From the NCBI RefSeq assembly GCF_024112395.2, contig NZ_CP078013.2, forward strand, positions 3,782,001-3,846,000: a stretch of DNA of 64,000 nt, written 5' to 3'. Made by a program: the position numbers and the translations under genes. The notes below the pieces were generated by a model. The model saw only the letters and a list, made by a program, of their open reading frames with translations. It made no database searches and was not told where the DNA came from. This DNA comes from Pseudomonas pergaminensis (GTDB lineage: Bacteria > Pseudomonadota > Gammaproteobacteria > Pseudomonadales > Pseudomonadaceae). This document shows, one piece after another, positions 1-9,444 of the stretch. The stretch's first letter is position 1; every line of letters begins with the position of its first letter.

Positions 1-183
1 GCGCACTTGATCCTGCGCGGGCATTCGGTGAAATCCACCGCCCAGGTCCTGGGTATTTCACCGGAAACCGTGCGCATGCACCGCAAGAACCTGTACACCA
101 AACTGGTGATCAGTTCCCAGGCCGAGCTGTTTGCGCTGTTTATCGAATGGCTGACCCGCAGCGGCGCCATGGCCCGCGCCTGA
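1..183 (+). CDS. LuxR-type transcriptional regulator, C-terminal fragment
   Basis: Only the last 60 codons lie in the window; the gene continues upstream of base 1. The residues form the recognition part of a LuxR/FixJ-type helix-turn-helix (STAQVLGISPETVRMHRKN, then a K-L-x-I-x-S-Q-A-E-L helix), which in this family sits at the C-terminus and binds DNA. The input domain is not visible, so the signal and targets cannot be named. The stop is followed after 88 bases by a parvulin gene that seems to have its own promoter. Confidence 0.8.
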   Translation, partial: AHLILRGHSVKSTAQVLGISPETVRMHRKNLYTKLVISSQAELFALFIEWLTRSGAMARA

Positions 184-203
184 GCCACTCGAGTCATCCG
201 GCG

Positions 204-230
204 GAACTTTGCCAGGAAATAACCGACTGA
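204..230 (+). promoter_or_regulatory. Candidate ECF (AlgU/RpoE-type) promoter
   Basis: GAACTT at 204-209 is followed by 16 bases and then ACTGA at 226-230. This is close to the AlgU consensus GAACTT-N16/17-TCTGA, with the first base of the -10 differing. It lies about 40 bases upstream of the parvulin start. Envelope-stress control of a folding helper would make sense, but this isomerase has no signal peptide, so the call is tentative. Confidence 0.35.
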
Positions 231-271
231 ATCCGGTAGGCTCACCTTTTTTATTCAAGGAGTTACTTCCC

Positions 272-553
272 ATGGCCAAAGCCACCGCCCGTCACATCCT
301 CGTTTCCACTGAAGACAAGTGCAACGAACTCAAGGCCCAAATCGAAGGCGGCGCCGATTTCGCAGAAGTCGCCAAAGCCAACTCCAGCTGCCCATCCAGC
401 CGCCAAGGCGGTGACCTGGGTTCGTTCGGTCCAGGCCAGATGGTCAAGGAATTCGACACCGTCGTGTTCAGCGCCCCGGTCAACACCGTGCAAGGCCCGG
501 TGAAAACCCAGTTCGGCTACCACCTGCTGGAAGTCACCAGCCGCCAGAACTGA
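272..553 (+). CDS. ppiC: Parvulin-type peptidyl-prolyl cis-trans isomerase
   Basis: A 93-residue single-domain parvulin, the same size as E. coli PpiC, that catalyses cis-trans isomerisation of X-Pro bonds. It begins MAKATARHILV and keeps the family landmarks: ARHILV strand, CPS near residue 43, GGDLGSFGPGQMV, and FGYHLLEV at the end. No signal peptide, so cytoplasmic. The ATG at 272 is chosen because AAGGAG lies at 257-262; upstream in-frame codons have no such site. A second parvulin of similar size lies at 15014-15289. A G+C-rich hairpin follows directly. Confidence 0.93.
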   Translation: MAKATARHILVSTEDKCNELKAQIEGGADFAEVAKANSSCPSSRQGGDLGSFGPGQMVKEFDTVVFSAPVNTVQGPVKTQFGYHLLEVTSRQN

Positions 554-578
554 TCCAATCTGTGCTGATGCTATAAAC

Positions 579-604
579 AACGGCCCGCCTTTTGGTGGGC
601 CGTT
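579..604. terminator. Rho-independent-like hairpin after ppiC
   Basis: AACGGCCCGCC, loop TTTT, GGTGGGCCGTT: an 11-bp stem with one G-T pair starting 25 bases after the ppiC stop. No long T run follows, so termination may be partial. Confidence 0.6.
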
Positions 605-683
605 GTGCATGTGATGACTGGCGACGCTGATGCCGTTAGCGTACAAATCCATTTTCTTCTTCATACGGCGTTCAAGGCTGACA

Positions 684-2543
684 ATGCGATTGGCTTTTTC
701 CTACATGCTGAGCTCGACCCTGGCCCTGCTGCTGGCCAGTTCCGCCGTGATCGCGGCGCCCCAACCCTACCTGACGGTGTACGGCGAACCGGCCAAGTAC
801 CCCGCCGGCTTTACCCATTTCGACTACGCCAACCCCGACGCCCCCAAGGGCGGTAGCCTGCGCCGCTCGGCCATCGAGATCGGGCGCTTCGACCATGTGC
901 TGCCGTATATCGACAAAGGCATCGGTGTGTCCCAGGTCGACGGTTGGCTCTACGCCCCTCTGGCCCAGCGTTCCCTCGACGAGCCCTACACGGTCTACGG
1001 CCTGGTCGCCGAGAAAATGGAGCGCGCCGACGATGGCTTGTCGCTGCGTTTTTACCTCAACCCCAAGGCACGCTTCGCCGACGGCAAGCCGATCACCGCC
1101 GAAGACGTGCGCTACAGCTTCGACCTGCTGATGACCCAGGGCAGCCTGCGCTTTCGTACCCTGTTCGCCGACGTCAAGCACGTCGAAGTCGAGGGCGAGC
1201 GCCAGGTGCGCTTCGACTTCTCCAGCAACGAAAACCGAACCCTGCCTCTGGATATCGCGACCCTGCCGGTGTTCCCGGAGCACTGGTGGAAAACCCGCGA
1301 CTTCGCCAACGGCGGCGGCTATGAGGCCCCGCTGGGCAGCGGCCCGTATACCGTCAGCAAGATCGACTCCGGCAGCACCATCACCTTTACCCGCGACCCG
1401 AATTGGTGGGGCAAGGACTTGCCCGTCAGCCGTGGCCTGTACAACTTCGATCACCTGAGCCTGGAGTATTTCGGCGACACCGAAGTGGCCCGCCAGGTAT
1501 TGCGAGGCGGCGCCTACGATTTCAACCGCGAATTTTCCGCCACCGGTTATTCCATCGGCTACAACGGCCCGGCCCTGGATGACGGTCGCCTGCAACGCGC
1601 ACACCTGGCCAAGGAGATGCCGCAACCGGCCCAGGGCTATGTGTTCAACGTGCAAAAACCGATGTTCAAGGACCGCCGCGTGCGCCAGGCCCTGGCGATG
1701 CTGTGGGACTTCGAATGGGCCAACCGGCAGATGATGCGCAACATGTACATCCGCCAGCAGAGCTTCTTCTCCAACAGCCCGCTGGCGGCCAGCCAGCCGC
1801 CGACCCCAGAAGAACTGGCGATTCTTGAACCCTTGCGCGGCCAGGTGCCGGACGAGGTGTTCACCCAGGTATTCAAAGCGCCGGTCACCGACGGCAGCGG
1901 CATGATCCGCGACAAGCAATTGCAGGCCCTGGCCTTGCTGGAGGAAGCCGGCTGGAAACCGGACGGCGACAAACTGGTGAACGCCGAGGGCGAGCCGCTG
2001 GAATTTACCTTCCTCAACGCCCAAAGCGGCCTGGAACGCCTGTTGCTGCCGTACAAACGCAACCTGGCGCAGATCGGCATCACCCTGAATATCCGCCGCA
2101 TTGACTCCTCCCAGTATGTGAACCGGGTGATGGCACGGGACTACGACATGATCGTCACCGGCTTTCCGGTCACCACATCGCCGGGCATGGAGCTGTACAA
2201 CTATTTCGGCTCGGCCGCCGCTTTTGACCCCGGTGCCAACAACTACATGGTGCTCAAGGACCCGGCCGTCGACAGCCTGATCAAGGGCCTGGTCAAGGCC
2301 GATACCCAAGCGCAGATGCTCACCTACGCCCACGCGCTGGACCGCGTGCTGCAATGGAACTACCTGTGGATCCCCAACTACTACCCGCCCGGCACGTCCG
2401 CCGCGTGGTGGAACCGCTTCGGCCGCCCGGCCATCGAGGCGAAAAACGACGAAGCCCTGGAAACCTGGTGGGAAATCAGCCCCACGCCACTGACCAACGA
2501 GCAAATGAACGCTGAACTGAAAAAACGCGGAGGTGCGCGCTGA
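684..2543 (+). CDS. yejA: Oligopeptide ABC transporter substrate-binding protein (YejA-like)
   Basis: A 619-residue periplasmic binding protein of the extracellular family 5 (SBP_bac_5) type, the peptide-capturing subunit of a Yej-type importer. The N-terminus is a typical signal peptide ([20 protein letters not shown], cleavage probably after VIAA). The body has family 5 features such as the [12 protein letters not shown] opening and the SGPYTVSK and [18 protein letters not shown] stretches. ATG 684 is favoured because it places the signal peptide at the start and has AAGG upstream. The stop overlaps the start of the next gene (TGATG), so the four transporter genes form one operon. In enterobacteria the Yej system imports microcin C and other peptides; substrate here is inferred only. 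Confidence 0.9.
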   Translation: MRLAFSYMLSSTLALLLASSAVIAAPQPYLTVYGEPAKYPAGFTHFDYANPDAPKGGSLRRSAIEIGRFDHVLPYIDKGIGVSQVDGWLYAPLAQRSLDEPYTVYGLVAEKMERADDGLSLRFYLNPKARFADGKPITAEDVRYSFDLLMTQGSLRFRTLFADVKHVEVEGERQVRFDFSSNENRTLPLDIATLPVFPEHWWKTRDFANGGGYEAPLGSGPYTVSKIDSGSTITFTRDPNWWGKDLPVSRGLYNFDHLSLEYFGDTEVARQVLRGGAYDFNREFSATGYSIGYNGPALDDGRLQRAHLAKEMPQPAQGYVFNVQKPMFKDRRVRQALAMLWDFEWANRQMMRNMYIRQQSFFSNSPLAASQPPTPEELAILEPLRGQVPDEVFTQVFKAPVTDGSGMIRDKQLQALALLEEAGWKPDGDKLVNAEGEPLEFTFLNAQSGLERLLLPYKRNLAQIGITLNIRRIDSSQYVNRVMARDYDMIVTGFPVTTSPGMELYNYFGSAAAFDPGANNYMVLKDPAVDSLIKGLVKADTQAQMLTYAHALDRVLQWNYLWIPNYYPPGTSAAWWNRFGRPAIEAKNDEALETWWEISPTPLTNEQMNAELKKRGGAR

Positions 2544-3604
2544 TGTTCGCCTATATCGTGCGGCGCCTGCTGCTGATCATCCCGACGCTGGTGATCATCC
2601 TGCTGGTGAATTTCGTGATCGTGCAGGCCGCCCCTGGCGGCCCGGTGGAACAGGCCATCGCCCACCTGCAAGGGATCGGCGGCGGCGGTGTCGGCGGCTC
2701 GTCCGGCGAAGGCATCAGCGGCGGCTCTCGCGCCAGCCGTGGCCTGGACCCGAAGCTGATCGCCGACATCGAGAAACAGTACGGCTTCGACAAACCCGCG
2801 CCGGAACGCCTGTGGCTGATGCTCAAGAGCTATGCCCAACTGGACTTCGGCAACAGTTTCTTTCGCGGCAAGACCGTGATCGACCTGATCCTGGAAAAAA
2901 TGCCGGTGACCATTTCCCTCGGCCTGTGGGCCACGCTGATCACCTACCTGGTGTCGATCCCCCTGGGGATTCGCAAGGCCGTGCGCCACGGCAGCAGCTT
3001 TGACGTGTGGAGCAGCACCGCGATTGTCATCGGCTATGCCATGCCGGCGTTCCTGTTCGCGATGTTCCTGATCGTGGTGTTTGCCGGTGGCACTTCGCTG
3101 AACTGGTTCCCGGTGCGCGGCCTGGTGTCGGAGAACTTCGATGAGCTGAGCACTGTGGGCAAGATCGCCGACTATTTCTGGCACCTGGTCCTGCCCGTGA
3201 CCTCGTTGGTGATCGGCGGGTTCGCCACGCTGACCATCCTCACCAAAAACTCATTCCTCAATGAAATCACGCGCCAGTACGTGGTGACCGCGCGCGCCAA
3301 GGGCTTGAGCGAGCGGCGCGTGCTCTACGGGCATGTGTTCCGCAACGCGATGTTGCTGGTGATCTCCGGCATTCCCCAGGCGTTTATCGCGGTGTTCTTT
3401 GCCGGTTCCCTGCTGATCGAAGTGATCTTCTCCCTCGATGGCCTGGGGCGCATGAGCTACGAAGCTGCGGTGTCCCGCGATTACCCGGTGGTGTTCGGTT
3501 CGTTGTTCATTTTCACGCTGTTCGGCCTCTTGATAAAACTCATCGGTGACCTCTGCTACACCCTGGTGGACCCGCGTATCGACTTCGCCGCGAGGAACGC
3601 CTGA
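2543..3604 (+). CDS. yejB: ABC transporter inner-membrane permease (YejB-like)
   Basis: A 353-residue permease with the N-terminal [22 protein letters not shown] segment typical of DppB/OppB/YejB subunits, several later hydrophobic helices, and the EAA-type cytoplasmic loop near residues 240-265 ([20 protein letters not shown]) that docks the ATPase. A glycine-rich insert ([14 protein letters not shown]) lies around residues 46-60, a feature of YejB rather than of short DppB proteins. It starts on the last base of yejA and ends by TGATG overlap with yejE, indicating translational coupling. Confidence 0.9.
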   Translation: MFAYIVRRLLLIIPTLVIILLVNFVIVQAAPGGPVEQAIAHLQGIGGGGVGGSSGEGISGGSRASRGLDPKLIADIEKQYGFDKPAPERLWLMLKSYAQLDFGNSFFRGKTVIDLILEKMPVTISLGLWATLITYLVSIPLGIRKAVRHGSSFDVWSSTAIVIGYAMPAFLFAMFLIVVFAGGTSLNWFPVRGLVSENFDELSTVGKIADYFWHLVLPVTSLVIGGFATLTILTKNSFLNEITRQYVVTARAKGLSERRVLYGHVFRNAMLLVISGIPQAFIAVFFAGSLLIEVIFSLDGLGRMSYEAAVSRDYPVVFGSLFIFTLFGLLIKLIGDLCYTLVDPRIDFAARNA

Positions 3605-4626
3605 TGCTTAACCTGTCTCCCGTGGCACGCCGGCGTTTCGAACGGTTCAAGAAAAACCGGCGTGGCTGGTGGTCGCTGTGGCTGTTTATCGGCCTGTTTA
3701 TCCTGACCCTCGGCGGTGAGTTGATCGCCAATGACAAGCCCCTGGTGCTGAGTTTCAAGAACGAGCTGTATTTCCCGGTGTTCAAGCGGTACACCGAGCA
3801 ACAGTTTGGCGGCCAGTTACCCTTCCAGGCCGACTACCGCAGTGACTACGTGCAAAAGCTGATCAAGCAGGACGGCGGCTGGATGCTGTTTCCGCCGATC
3901 CCGTTTAGCGACGACACGCCCAACTACGAACTGACCCGCCCTGCCCCCAGCCCGCCCTCGGCGGTGAACTGGCTGGGCACCGATGACCAGTCGCGGGATG
4001 TGTTGGCGCGGGTGATCTTTGGTGCGCGAGTGTCGATCCTGTTTGCCCTGGCGCTCACCGCGATCAGCGCCGCCATCGGGATTGCGGCCGGCGCATTGCA
4101 GGGCTATTACGGCGGCTGGGTGGATTTGATTGGCCAGCGCGTGCTGGAGGTGTGGTCCGGGCTGCCGGTGCTGTACCTGCTGATCATCCTGTCGGGTTTT
4201 GTCGAACCGAATTTCTGGTGGCTGCTGGGGATCATGGCGCTGTTTTCCTGGCTGGCCCTGGTGGACGTGGTGCGCGCCGAGTTCCTGCGCGGGCGCAACC
4301 TGGAATACGTCAAGGCTGCACGGGCCCTGGGCCTGGGCGACGGCAAGATCATTCGCCGGCATATTCTGCCCAACGCCATGACGGCCACCTTGAGCTACCT
4401 GCCGTTTATCCTGACCGGGGCGATTTCTACCCTGAGCGCCCTGGATTTCCTCGGCTTCGGCATGCCCGCCGGCAGCGCGTCCCTGGGTGAGCTGATCGCC
4501 CAGGGCAAGCAGAACCTGCAAGCGCCCTGGCTGGGCCTGACGGCGTTCTTCACACTGGCGCTGATCCTGTCGCTGTTGGTGTTTATCGGCGAGGCATTGC
4601 GTGATGCCTTCGACCCACGCTCATGA
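3604..4626 (+). CDS. yejE: ABC transporter inner-membrane permease (YejE-like)
   Basis: A 340-residue second permease that pairs with YejB. It opens with a basic segment (RRRFERFKKNRRGWWSL) followed by a transmembrane helix, then a roughly 80-residue periplasmic stretch, a feature of YejE. The WLGTDDQSRDVLARVIFGAR motif and the EAA loop (VKAARALGLGDGKIIRRHILPN) are those of OppC/DppC permeases. The start overlaps the yejB stop, and the ATPase gene begins 10 bases after its stop. Confidence 0.9.
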   Translation: MLNLSPVARRRFERFKKNRRGWWSLWLFIGLFILTLGGELIANDKPLVLSFKNELYFPVFKRYTEQQFGGQLPFQADYRSDYVQKLIKQDGGWMLFPPIPFSDDTPNYELTRPAPSPPSAVNWLGTDDQSRDVLARVIFGARVSILFALALTAISAAIGIAAGALQGYYGGWVDLIGQRVLEVWSGLPVLYLLIILSGFVEPNFWWLLGIMALFSWLALVDVVRAEFLRGRNLEYVKAARALGLGDGKIIRRHILPNAMTATLSYLPFILTGAISTLSALDFLGFGMPAGSASLGELIAQGKQNLQAPWLGLTAFFTLALILSLLVFIGEALRDAFDPRS

Positions 4627-4636
4627 GTGCCCCCCT

Positions 4637-6208
4637 ATGAACCTGATCGAAATCCGCGACCTCAGCGTCGCCTTCAGCGGCCAGACTGTGGTGCGCAACC
4701 TGTGCCTGGACGTGCGCCCCGGCGAGTGCCTGGCGCTGGTGGGTGAGTCGGGCTCGGGCAAGTCGGTGACGGCCCATTCGATCCTGCAATTGCTCCCGGA
4801 GGCCGGCACTGAAACCACCGGTTCCATCAAGTACCGTGGCCAGGAACTGGTCGGCGCCTCGGCTACCATCTTGCAGAAGCTGCGCGGCAACCGCATTGCC
4901 ATGATCTTCCAAGAGCCGATGACCTCGCTCAACCCGCTGCACAGCATCGAAAAGCAGATTGGCGAAACCCTGCTGCTGCACAAGGGCCTGGGTGGCAAGG
5001 CAGCCCAGGCGCGCATCCTGGAATTGCTTGACCTGGTGGGCATCCAGAAACCCCAGGAGCGGCTCAAGGCCTATCCTCATCAACTGTCCGGCGGGCAACG
5101 CCAGCGGGTGATGATTGCCATGGCCCTGGCGTGCGAGCCGGAACTGCTGATCGCCGACGAACCCACCACCGCGCTGGACGTGACCGTGCAGCGCAAGATC
5201 CTGTTGCTGCTCAAGTCCCTGCAACAACGCTTGGGCATGTCGCTGCTGCTGATCAGCCACGACCTCAACCTGGTGCGCAGCATCGCCCAGCGCGTGTGCG
5301 TGATGCGCGCCGGCGAGATTGTCGAGCAGGCCGATTGCCAGAGCCTGTTCAATGCGCCGCAACACCCGTATAGCCGCCTGCTGCTGGACGCCGAACCGGA
5401 CGGTGATGCGCTGTGCAGTGACGAACGCGAAACCGTTTTGCAAGTGGACGACCTGACCGTGCAGTTCCCCCTCGGCGGCGGGTTGTTCCGGCGCAAGACC
5501 TACCTGCGTGCTGTAGACGGCATCAGCCTCAGCGTGCAACGCGGCAAGACCCTGGGGATTGTCGGCGAGTCCGGCTCGGGCAAATCCACCCTGGGCCAGG
5601 CGATCCTGCGGCTGCTGGACTCCACCGGCAGCATCCGCTTCCAGGGCGAAGCCCTCGACCCGCTGAATAACCAGCAGATGCGCCCATGGCGCAAGCAAAT
5701 GCAGGTGGTGTTCCAGGACCCTTACGGCAGCCTCAGCCCGCGCATGACCGTGGAGCAGATCATCAGCGAAGGCCTGGAAGTGCACGCGCCGTGCAGCCTG
5801 GCCGAGCGCGATGCGCAGGTGATCCAGGTGCTCAAGGACGTGGGCCTCGACCCCGCCAGCCGGCACCGTTACCCTCATGAGTTTTCCGGTGGCCAGCGAC
5901 AACGCATCGCCATCGCCCGCGCGCTGGTGCTCAAGCCGGCGCTGATGCTGCTCGATGAGCCGACCTCGGCCCTTGACCGCACCGTACAGAAACAAGTGGT
6001 GGCGTTGCTGCGCGAGCTGCAAGACAAGTACGGCCTGACTTACCTGTTTATCAGCCATGACCTGGCCGTGGTACGCGCCATGGCCCATGACATGATCGTG
6101 ATCAAGGACGGCCAGGTGGTGGAGCGCGGCGCCAGCCATGAGGTGTTCGATGCACCGCAACATCCATACACCAAAGAGCTGCTGGCAGCGGCGCATATTC
6201 CCTTGTAA
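4637..6208 (+). CDS. yejF: ABC transporter ATP-binding protein with two ATPase domains (YejF-like)
   Basis: A 523-residue fusion of two ATPase domains that drives the Yej importer. Each half has a Walker A (GESGSGKS near residue 36; GESGSGKST near 311), a signature [16 protein letters not shown] and a Walker B ending DEPT. The halves correspond to the separate OppD and OppF proteins of other systems. The ATG at 4637 starts [13 protein letters not shown], the normal beginning of such a domain; the in-frame codons upstream overlap yejE and lack family residues. The operon ends in a REPIN element. Confidence 0.92.
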   Translation: MNLIEIRDLSVAFSGQTVVRNLCLDVRPGECLALVGESGSGKSVTAHSILQLLPEAGTETTGSIKYRGQELVGASATILQKLRGNRIAMIFQEPMTSLNPLHSIEKQIGETLLLHKGLGGKAAQARILELLDLVGIQKPQERLKAYPHQLSGGQRQRVMIAMALACEPELLIADEPTTALDVTVQRKILLLLKSLQQRLGMSLLLISHDLNLVRSIAQRVCVMRAGEIVEQADCQSLFNAPQHPYSRLLLDAEPDGDALCSDERETVLQVDDLTVQFPLGGGLFRRKTYLRAVDGISLSVQRGKTLGIVGESGSGKSTLGQAILRLLDSTGSIRFQGEALDPLNNQQMRPWRKQMQVVFQDPYGSLSPRMTVEQIISEGLEVHAPCSLAERDAQVIQVLKDVGLDPASRHRYPHEFSGGQRQRIAIARALVLKPALMLLDEPTSALDRTVQKQVVALLRELQDKYGLTYLFISHDLAVVRAMAHDMIVIKDGQVVERGASHEVFDAPQHPYTKELLAAAHIPL

Positions 6209-6218
6209 ACACGCCCTC

Positions 6219-6307
6219 TGTGGGAGCGGGCTTGCTCGCGAAAGCGGTGTATCAGTGCCGGATATGCTTGCTGACACGCCGCCTTCGCGAGCAAGCCCGC
6301 TCCCACA
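6219..6307. repeat. REPIN, GCGGG/CTCGCG type
   Basis: Two inverted REP sequences: TGTGGGAGCGGGCTTGCTCG at 6219 onward and its complement ending at 6307, separated by about 40 bases. It lies between yejF and the sigma-54 activator gene. Such paired REPs are the REPIN elements described in P. fluorescens, spread by a RAYT transposase encoded elsewhere. In a transcript it can fold as one long hairpin. Confidence 0.9.
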
Positions 6308-6349
6308 AGGATCGCGATTCCATATTCAATTTGTGCTGGTAGCCTAAAC

Positions 6350-7759
6350 ATGAACATCACCGATAACCTCAAGGACTATCAGCAGGTGCGTGGCCTGGCC
6401 ATCCAGTCGCTGTTCGAGATCATCGAGCAGTCCAGCGAAGGCACGGTGATTGTCGACCGCGACGCCAATATCGTGTGGATGAACGAGCGCTACGCCAAGC
6501 GTTTCGGCCTCAAGAGCGCCGACGAGGCCATCGGCCAGCCGTGTGAACAGGTGATTTCCAACAGCCTGTTGCGCCAGGTGGTGCGCAATGACCAGCCGAT
6601 CCTGCTGGATATCCAGGACACGCCCAAGGGCCCGCTGGTGGTGATGCGCCTGCCGATCCACAACGAGGCGGGCGCGGTGATCGGGGCGATCGGGTTTGCG
6701 CTGTTTGATGAGTTGCGCAACCTGTCACCGCTGATCGAGCGCTACCTGAGCATGCAGCAGGAATTGGCTTCCACGCGCTCGCTGCTGCGCTCACGCCAGA
6801 GCAAGTACAACTTTGCGCATTTCATCGGCACCAGCGCCGCCAGCCTCGAAGTGAAACGCCGGGCGCGGCGCAGCGCGAGTGCCGAATCCCCAGTGCTGTT
6901 GCTGGGCGAGACCGGCACCGGCAAGGAGTTGCTCGCCCAGGCGATTCACGGTGCTTCCACCCGGGCGCACAAGGCCTTTGTCAGCATCAACAGTGCCGCC
7001 ATTCCGGCTGACCTGCTCGAAGCCGAGTTCTTCGGCACCGCACCGGGTGCGTTTACCGGCGCCGACCGCAAGGGCCGTCCGGGCAAGTTCCAGATTGCCC
7101 AGGGCGGCACCTTGTTCCTTGATGAAATCGGCGACATGCCCCTGCCGCTGCAAAGCAAATTGCTGCGGGTGTTGCAGGAAAAGGAATTCGAGCCGGTCGG
7201 CTCCAACGAGATGCTGCACAGCGATGTGCGGGTGATCGCCGCCACGTCCATGGACCTGGAAGCAGCGATCAAGCGCGGCGAATTCCGTGCCGACCTGTAT
7301 TACCGGCTCAACGTGCTGCCGATCCAGGTGCCACCGCTGCGGGAGCGACTGGACGATATTCCGGCATTGAGCGAGGCGATCCTGGAAGAACTGCGCAGCC
7401 AGCACGAACTGGACCGTGAAGCCTTGGCGCTGCTGGCGCAGCATGCGTGGCCGGGGAATATCCGCGAGCTGCGCAATGTGCTGGAGCGGGCGGCACTGCT
7501 CAGTGATGACTTGGTGTTGAATGCCCCGGCCATCCGCGCAGCCATCGGCACCTTTACGCCGGTGGAACGTGGCAGCGCGGTGGCGGCAGTCGAGGGAGAA
7601 AGCTTCAGCGCAGCGCGGGAGCGGTTTGATCGGCAGGTGATCGGCGCGGCGTTGCGGGCCTGTGAGGGGAATGTGGTGGAGGCGGCCAAGCGATTGGGGC
7701 TCGGGCGGTCGACGTTGTACAAGAAAATGGTGGCGTTGGGTCTCGCTCAGTCTCACTAA
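6350..7759 (+). CDS. hbcR: Sigma-54-dependent activator of hydroxybutyrate catabolism (HbcR-like)
   Basis: A 469-residue enhancer-binding protein. Residues about 15-125 look like a PAS sensor domain (SSEGTVIVDRDANIVWMNER). The AAA+ domain has Walker A GETGTGKE at 186-193 and the sigma-54-contacting GAFTGA loop at 233-238. A Fis-type helix-turn-helix closes the protein (VEAAKRLGLGRSTLYKKM). The genes behind it (GntP permease, hydroxybutyrate dehydrogenase, acetoacetyl-CoA synthetase) match the P. aeruginosa HbcR locus, hence the name. A palindrome repeated between this gene and the permease overlaps its stop codon and is its likely binding site. Confidence 0.82.
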   Translation: MNITDNLKDYQQVRGLAIQSLFEIIEQSSEGTVIVDRDANIVWMNERYAKRFGLKSADEAIGQPCEQVISNSLLRQVVRNDQPILLDIQDTPKGPLVVMRLPIHNEAGAVIGAIGFALFDELRNLSPLIERYLSMQQELASTRSLLRSRQSKYNFAHFIGTSAASLEVKRRARRSASAESPVLLLGETGTGKELLAQAIHGASTRAHKAFVSINSAAIPADLLEAEFFGTAPGAFTGADRKGRPGKFQIAQGGTLFLDEIGDMPLPLQSKLLRVLQEKEFEPVGSNEMLHSDVRVIAATSMDLEAAIKRGEFRADLYYRLNVLPIQVPPLRERLDDIPALSEAILEELRSQHELDREALALLAQHAWPGNIRELRNVLERAALLSDDLVLNAPAIRAAIGTFTPVERGSAVAAVEGESFSAARERFDRQVIGAALRACEGNVVEAAKRLGLGRSTLYKKMVALGLAQSH

Positions 7760-7765
7760 AGAGAC
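7750..7765. promoter_or_regulatory. Distal activator site, GTCTC-N6-GAGAC
   Basis: GTCTCACTAAAGAGAC is an inverted repeat overlapping the last codons of the activator gene. The same arms with the same 6-base spacer occur again at 7896-7911. Two copies upstream of a sigma-54 promoter is the usual arrangement for an enhancer-binding protein. That HbcR binds here is inferred. Confidence 0.6.
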
Positions 7766-7792
7766 AATAATCTCAATATGAAGATAATCTAC

Positions 7793-7881
7793 TGTGGGAG
7801 CTGGCTTGCCTGCGATAGCGGTGGTTCAGCTGGACAATTGTTGACTGACACGCCGCTATCGCAGGCAAGCCAGCTCCCACA
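7793..7881. repeat. REPIN, GCTGG/CTGCG type, between two activator sites
   Basis: TGTGGGAGCTGGCTTGCCTG at the left and its inverted partner ending at 7881, with about 40 bases between. It lies exactly between the two GTCTC-N6-GAGAC palindromes, so it lengthens the control region by about 89 bases. Confidence 0.9.
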
Positions 7882-7895
7882 TTTGATCCCTGTCC

Positions 7896-7911
7896 GTCTC
7901 AAAATAGAGAC
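7896..7911. promoter_or_regulatory. Proximal activator site, GTCTC-N6-GAGAC
   Basis: GTCTCAAAATAGAGAC has the same arms and spacer as the site at 7750-7765. It ends about 63 bases before the -24 element of the sigma-54 promoter, a normal distance for an enhancer site that acts by DNA looping. Confidence 0.6.
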
Positions 7912-7972
7912 AACAGTCAAGAATGCCGCTACAAATTTATAGAAATTTTATAAATATCAATAAGTTATGAAT

Positions 7973-7990
7973 TTGGCACATATCTCGCTA
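7973..7990 (+). promoter_or_regulatory. Sigma-54 promoter of the hydroxybutyrate genes
   Basis: TTGGCAC at 7973-7979 and TCGCTA ending at 7990. The invariant GG (7975-7976) and GC (7987-7988) are separated by exactly 10 bases as RpoN requires. The TTTGC-type -12 is degenerate (TCGC). The start of the permease gene is 56 bases downstream. Confidence 0.75.
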
Positions 7991-8045
7991 TAGCCCTCCT
8001 CCAAAGCCTCACCCCACAAAAATAACAATCCGATGGAGACACACC

Positions 8046-9437
8046 ATGAGTGTGATCATTGCCCTGGCAGCCCTGGCGCTGCTGATGCTGGCTGCCTACC
8101 GTGGCTATAGCGTTATCCTGTTTGCCCCCATCGCCGCCCTCGGCGCTGTCTTGCTCACCGACCCGTCCGCCGTCGCCCCCGCCTTTACCGGGGTGTTCAT
8201 GGAGAAAATGGTCGGCTTTATCAAACTGTATTTCCCGGTGTTCCTGCTTGGCGCGGTGTTCGGCAAGCTGATCGAGCTGTCGGGTTTTTCGCGCTCGATC
8301 GTGGCGGCGGCTATTCGCTTGCTCGGCACCCGCCAGGCGATGCTGGTGATCGTGCTGGTCTGCGCCCTGCTCACCTATGGCGGCGTGTCACTGTTCGTGG
8401 TGGTGTTTGCGGTGTACCCGTTCGCGGCGGAGATGTTCCGCCAGAGCAATATCCCCAAGCGCTTGATCCCGGCCACCATCGCCCTGGGGGCGTTCTCGTT
8501 CACCATGGACGCCTTGCCCGGCACGCCGCAGATCCAGAACATCATCCCCAGCACCTTTTTCAACACTACCGCCTGGGCGGCACCGTGGCTGGGCCTGATC
8601 GGTACGATCTTTGTGTTTTGCACCGGCATGCTTTACCTGGCACGCCAGCGCAACAAGGCCCAGCGTGCCGGTGAAGGCTATGGCACCGAGTTGCGCAACG
8701 AGCCGGAGACCGCCGAGAACCTCACCCTGCCCAACCCCTGGATCGCGCTGTCGCCGCTGATCCTGGTGGGCGTGATGAACCTGTTGTTCACCCACTGGAT
8801 CCCGCAGTGGTACGGCAAGACCCACAGCCTCAGCCTGCCAGGCATGAGCACCCCGGTGACCACTGAAATCGCCAAGCTCACCGCGATCTGGGCGGTGCAG
8901 GCCGCGTTGCTGGTGGGGATTATCGTGGTGCTGGTATTCGGCTTTTCGGCGATCAAAAGCAAGCTCGCCGAAGGCAGCAAGAGCGCGGTCAGCGGTGCGT
9001 TGCTGGCGGCGATGAACACCGCATCGGAATACGGCTTTGGTGCGGTGATCGCCTCGTTGCCGGGCTTTCTGGTGTTGGCGGACTGGCTCAAGGGCATCCC
9101 CAACCCGCTGGTCAACGAAGCGATCACCGTGACCCTGCTGGCCGGTATCACCGGTTCTGCGTCGGGCGGCATGAGCATCGCCCTGGCGGCAATGTCCGAA
9201 AGCTTTATTTCGGCAGCCCATGCGGCCAATATCCCCCTTGAAGTGCTGCACCGCGTCGCGGCCATGGCCAGCGGCGGCATGGACACCCTGCCCCACAACG
9301 GCGCGGTGATCACGCTGCTGGCGGTCACCGGCCTGACCCACCGCGAAGCCTACAAGGATATTTTCGGCATCACGATCATCAAGACCCTCGCGGTGTTCGT
9401 GGTGATCGGTACTTTCTACGCCACCGGCATTGTGTGA
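8046..9437 (+). CDS. GntP-family permease, probably for 3-hydroxybutyrate or acetoacetate
   Basis: A 463-residue, very hydrophobic inner-membrane protein with about 12-14 predicted helices. The pattern (VIIALAALALLMLAAYRG start, GVSLFVVVFAVYPFA, MDALPGTPQIQNIIPS, ITGSASGGMSIAL, DTLPHNGAV) is that of the GntP/citrate-proton symporter family. GGAGA precedes the ATG. The substrate is inferred from the next two genes and from the matching P. aeruginosa locus. It is the first gene behind the sigma-54 promoter. Confidence 0.85.
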   Translation: MSVIIALAALALLMLAAYRGYSVILFAPIAALGAVLLTDPSAVAPAFTGVFMEKMVGFIKLYFPVFLLGAVFGKLIELSGFSRSIVAAAIRLLGTRQAMLVIVLVCALLTYGGVSLFVVVFAVYPFAAEMFRQSNIPKRLIPATIALGAFSFTMDALPGTPQIQNIIPSTFFNTTAWAAPWLGLIGTIFVFCTGMLYLARQRNKAQRAGEGYGTELRNEPETAENLTLPNPWIALSPLILVGVMNLLFTHWIPQWYGKTHSLSLPGMSTPVTTEIAKLTAIWAVQAALLVGIIVVLVFGFSAIKSKLAEGSKSAVSGALLAAMNTASEYGFGAVIASLPGFLVLADWLKGIPNPLVNEAITVTLLAGITGSASGGMSIALAAMSESFISAAHAANIPLEVLHRVAAMASGGMDTLPHNGAVITLLAVTGLTHREAYKDIFGITIIKTLAVFVVIGTFYATGIV

Positions 9438-9444
9438 GGTTTTC

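Noticed and set aside
672..2504. 610-codon frame on the minus strand opposite yejA
   Set aside because: A high G+C antisense shadow: low-complexity Gly/Gln/His/Val composition, no family residues, and it covers a clear binding-protein gene. The same holds for long frames at 4583-6277, 8388-9656, 12574-14016 (minus) and 47217-48851 (plus).
7793..7881. REPIN as the sigma-54 activator site
   Set aside because: The same sequence occurs beside unrelated genes (32777-32866), so it is a dispersed repeat; the activator sites are better explained by the GTCTC-N6-GAGAC pair.
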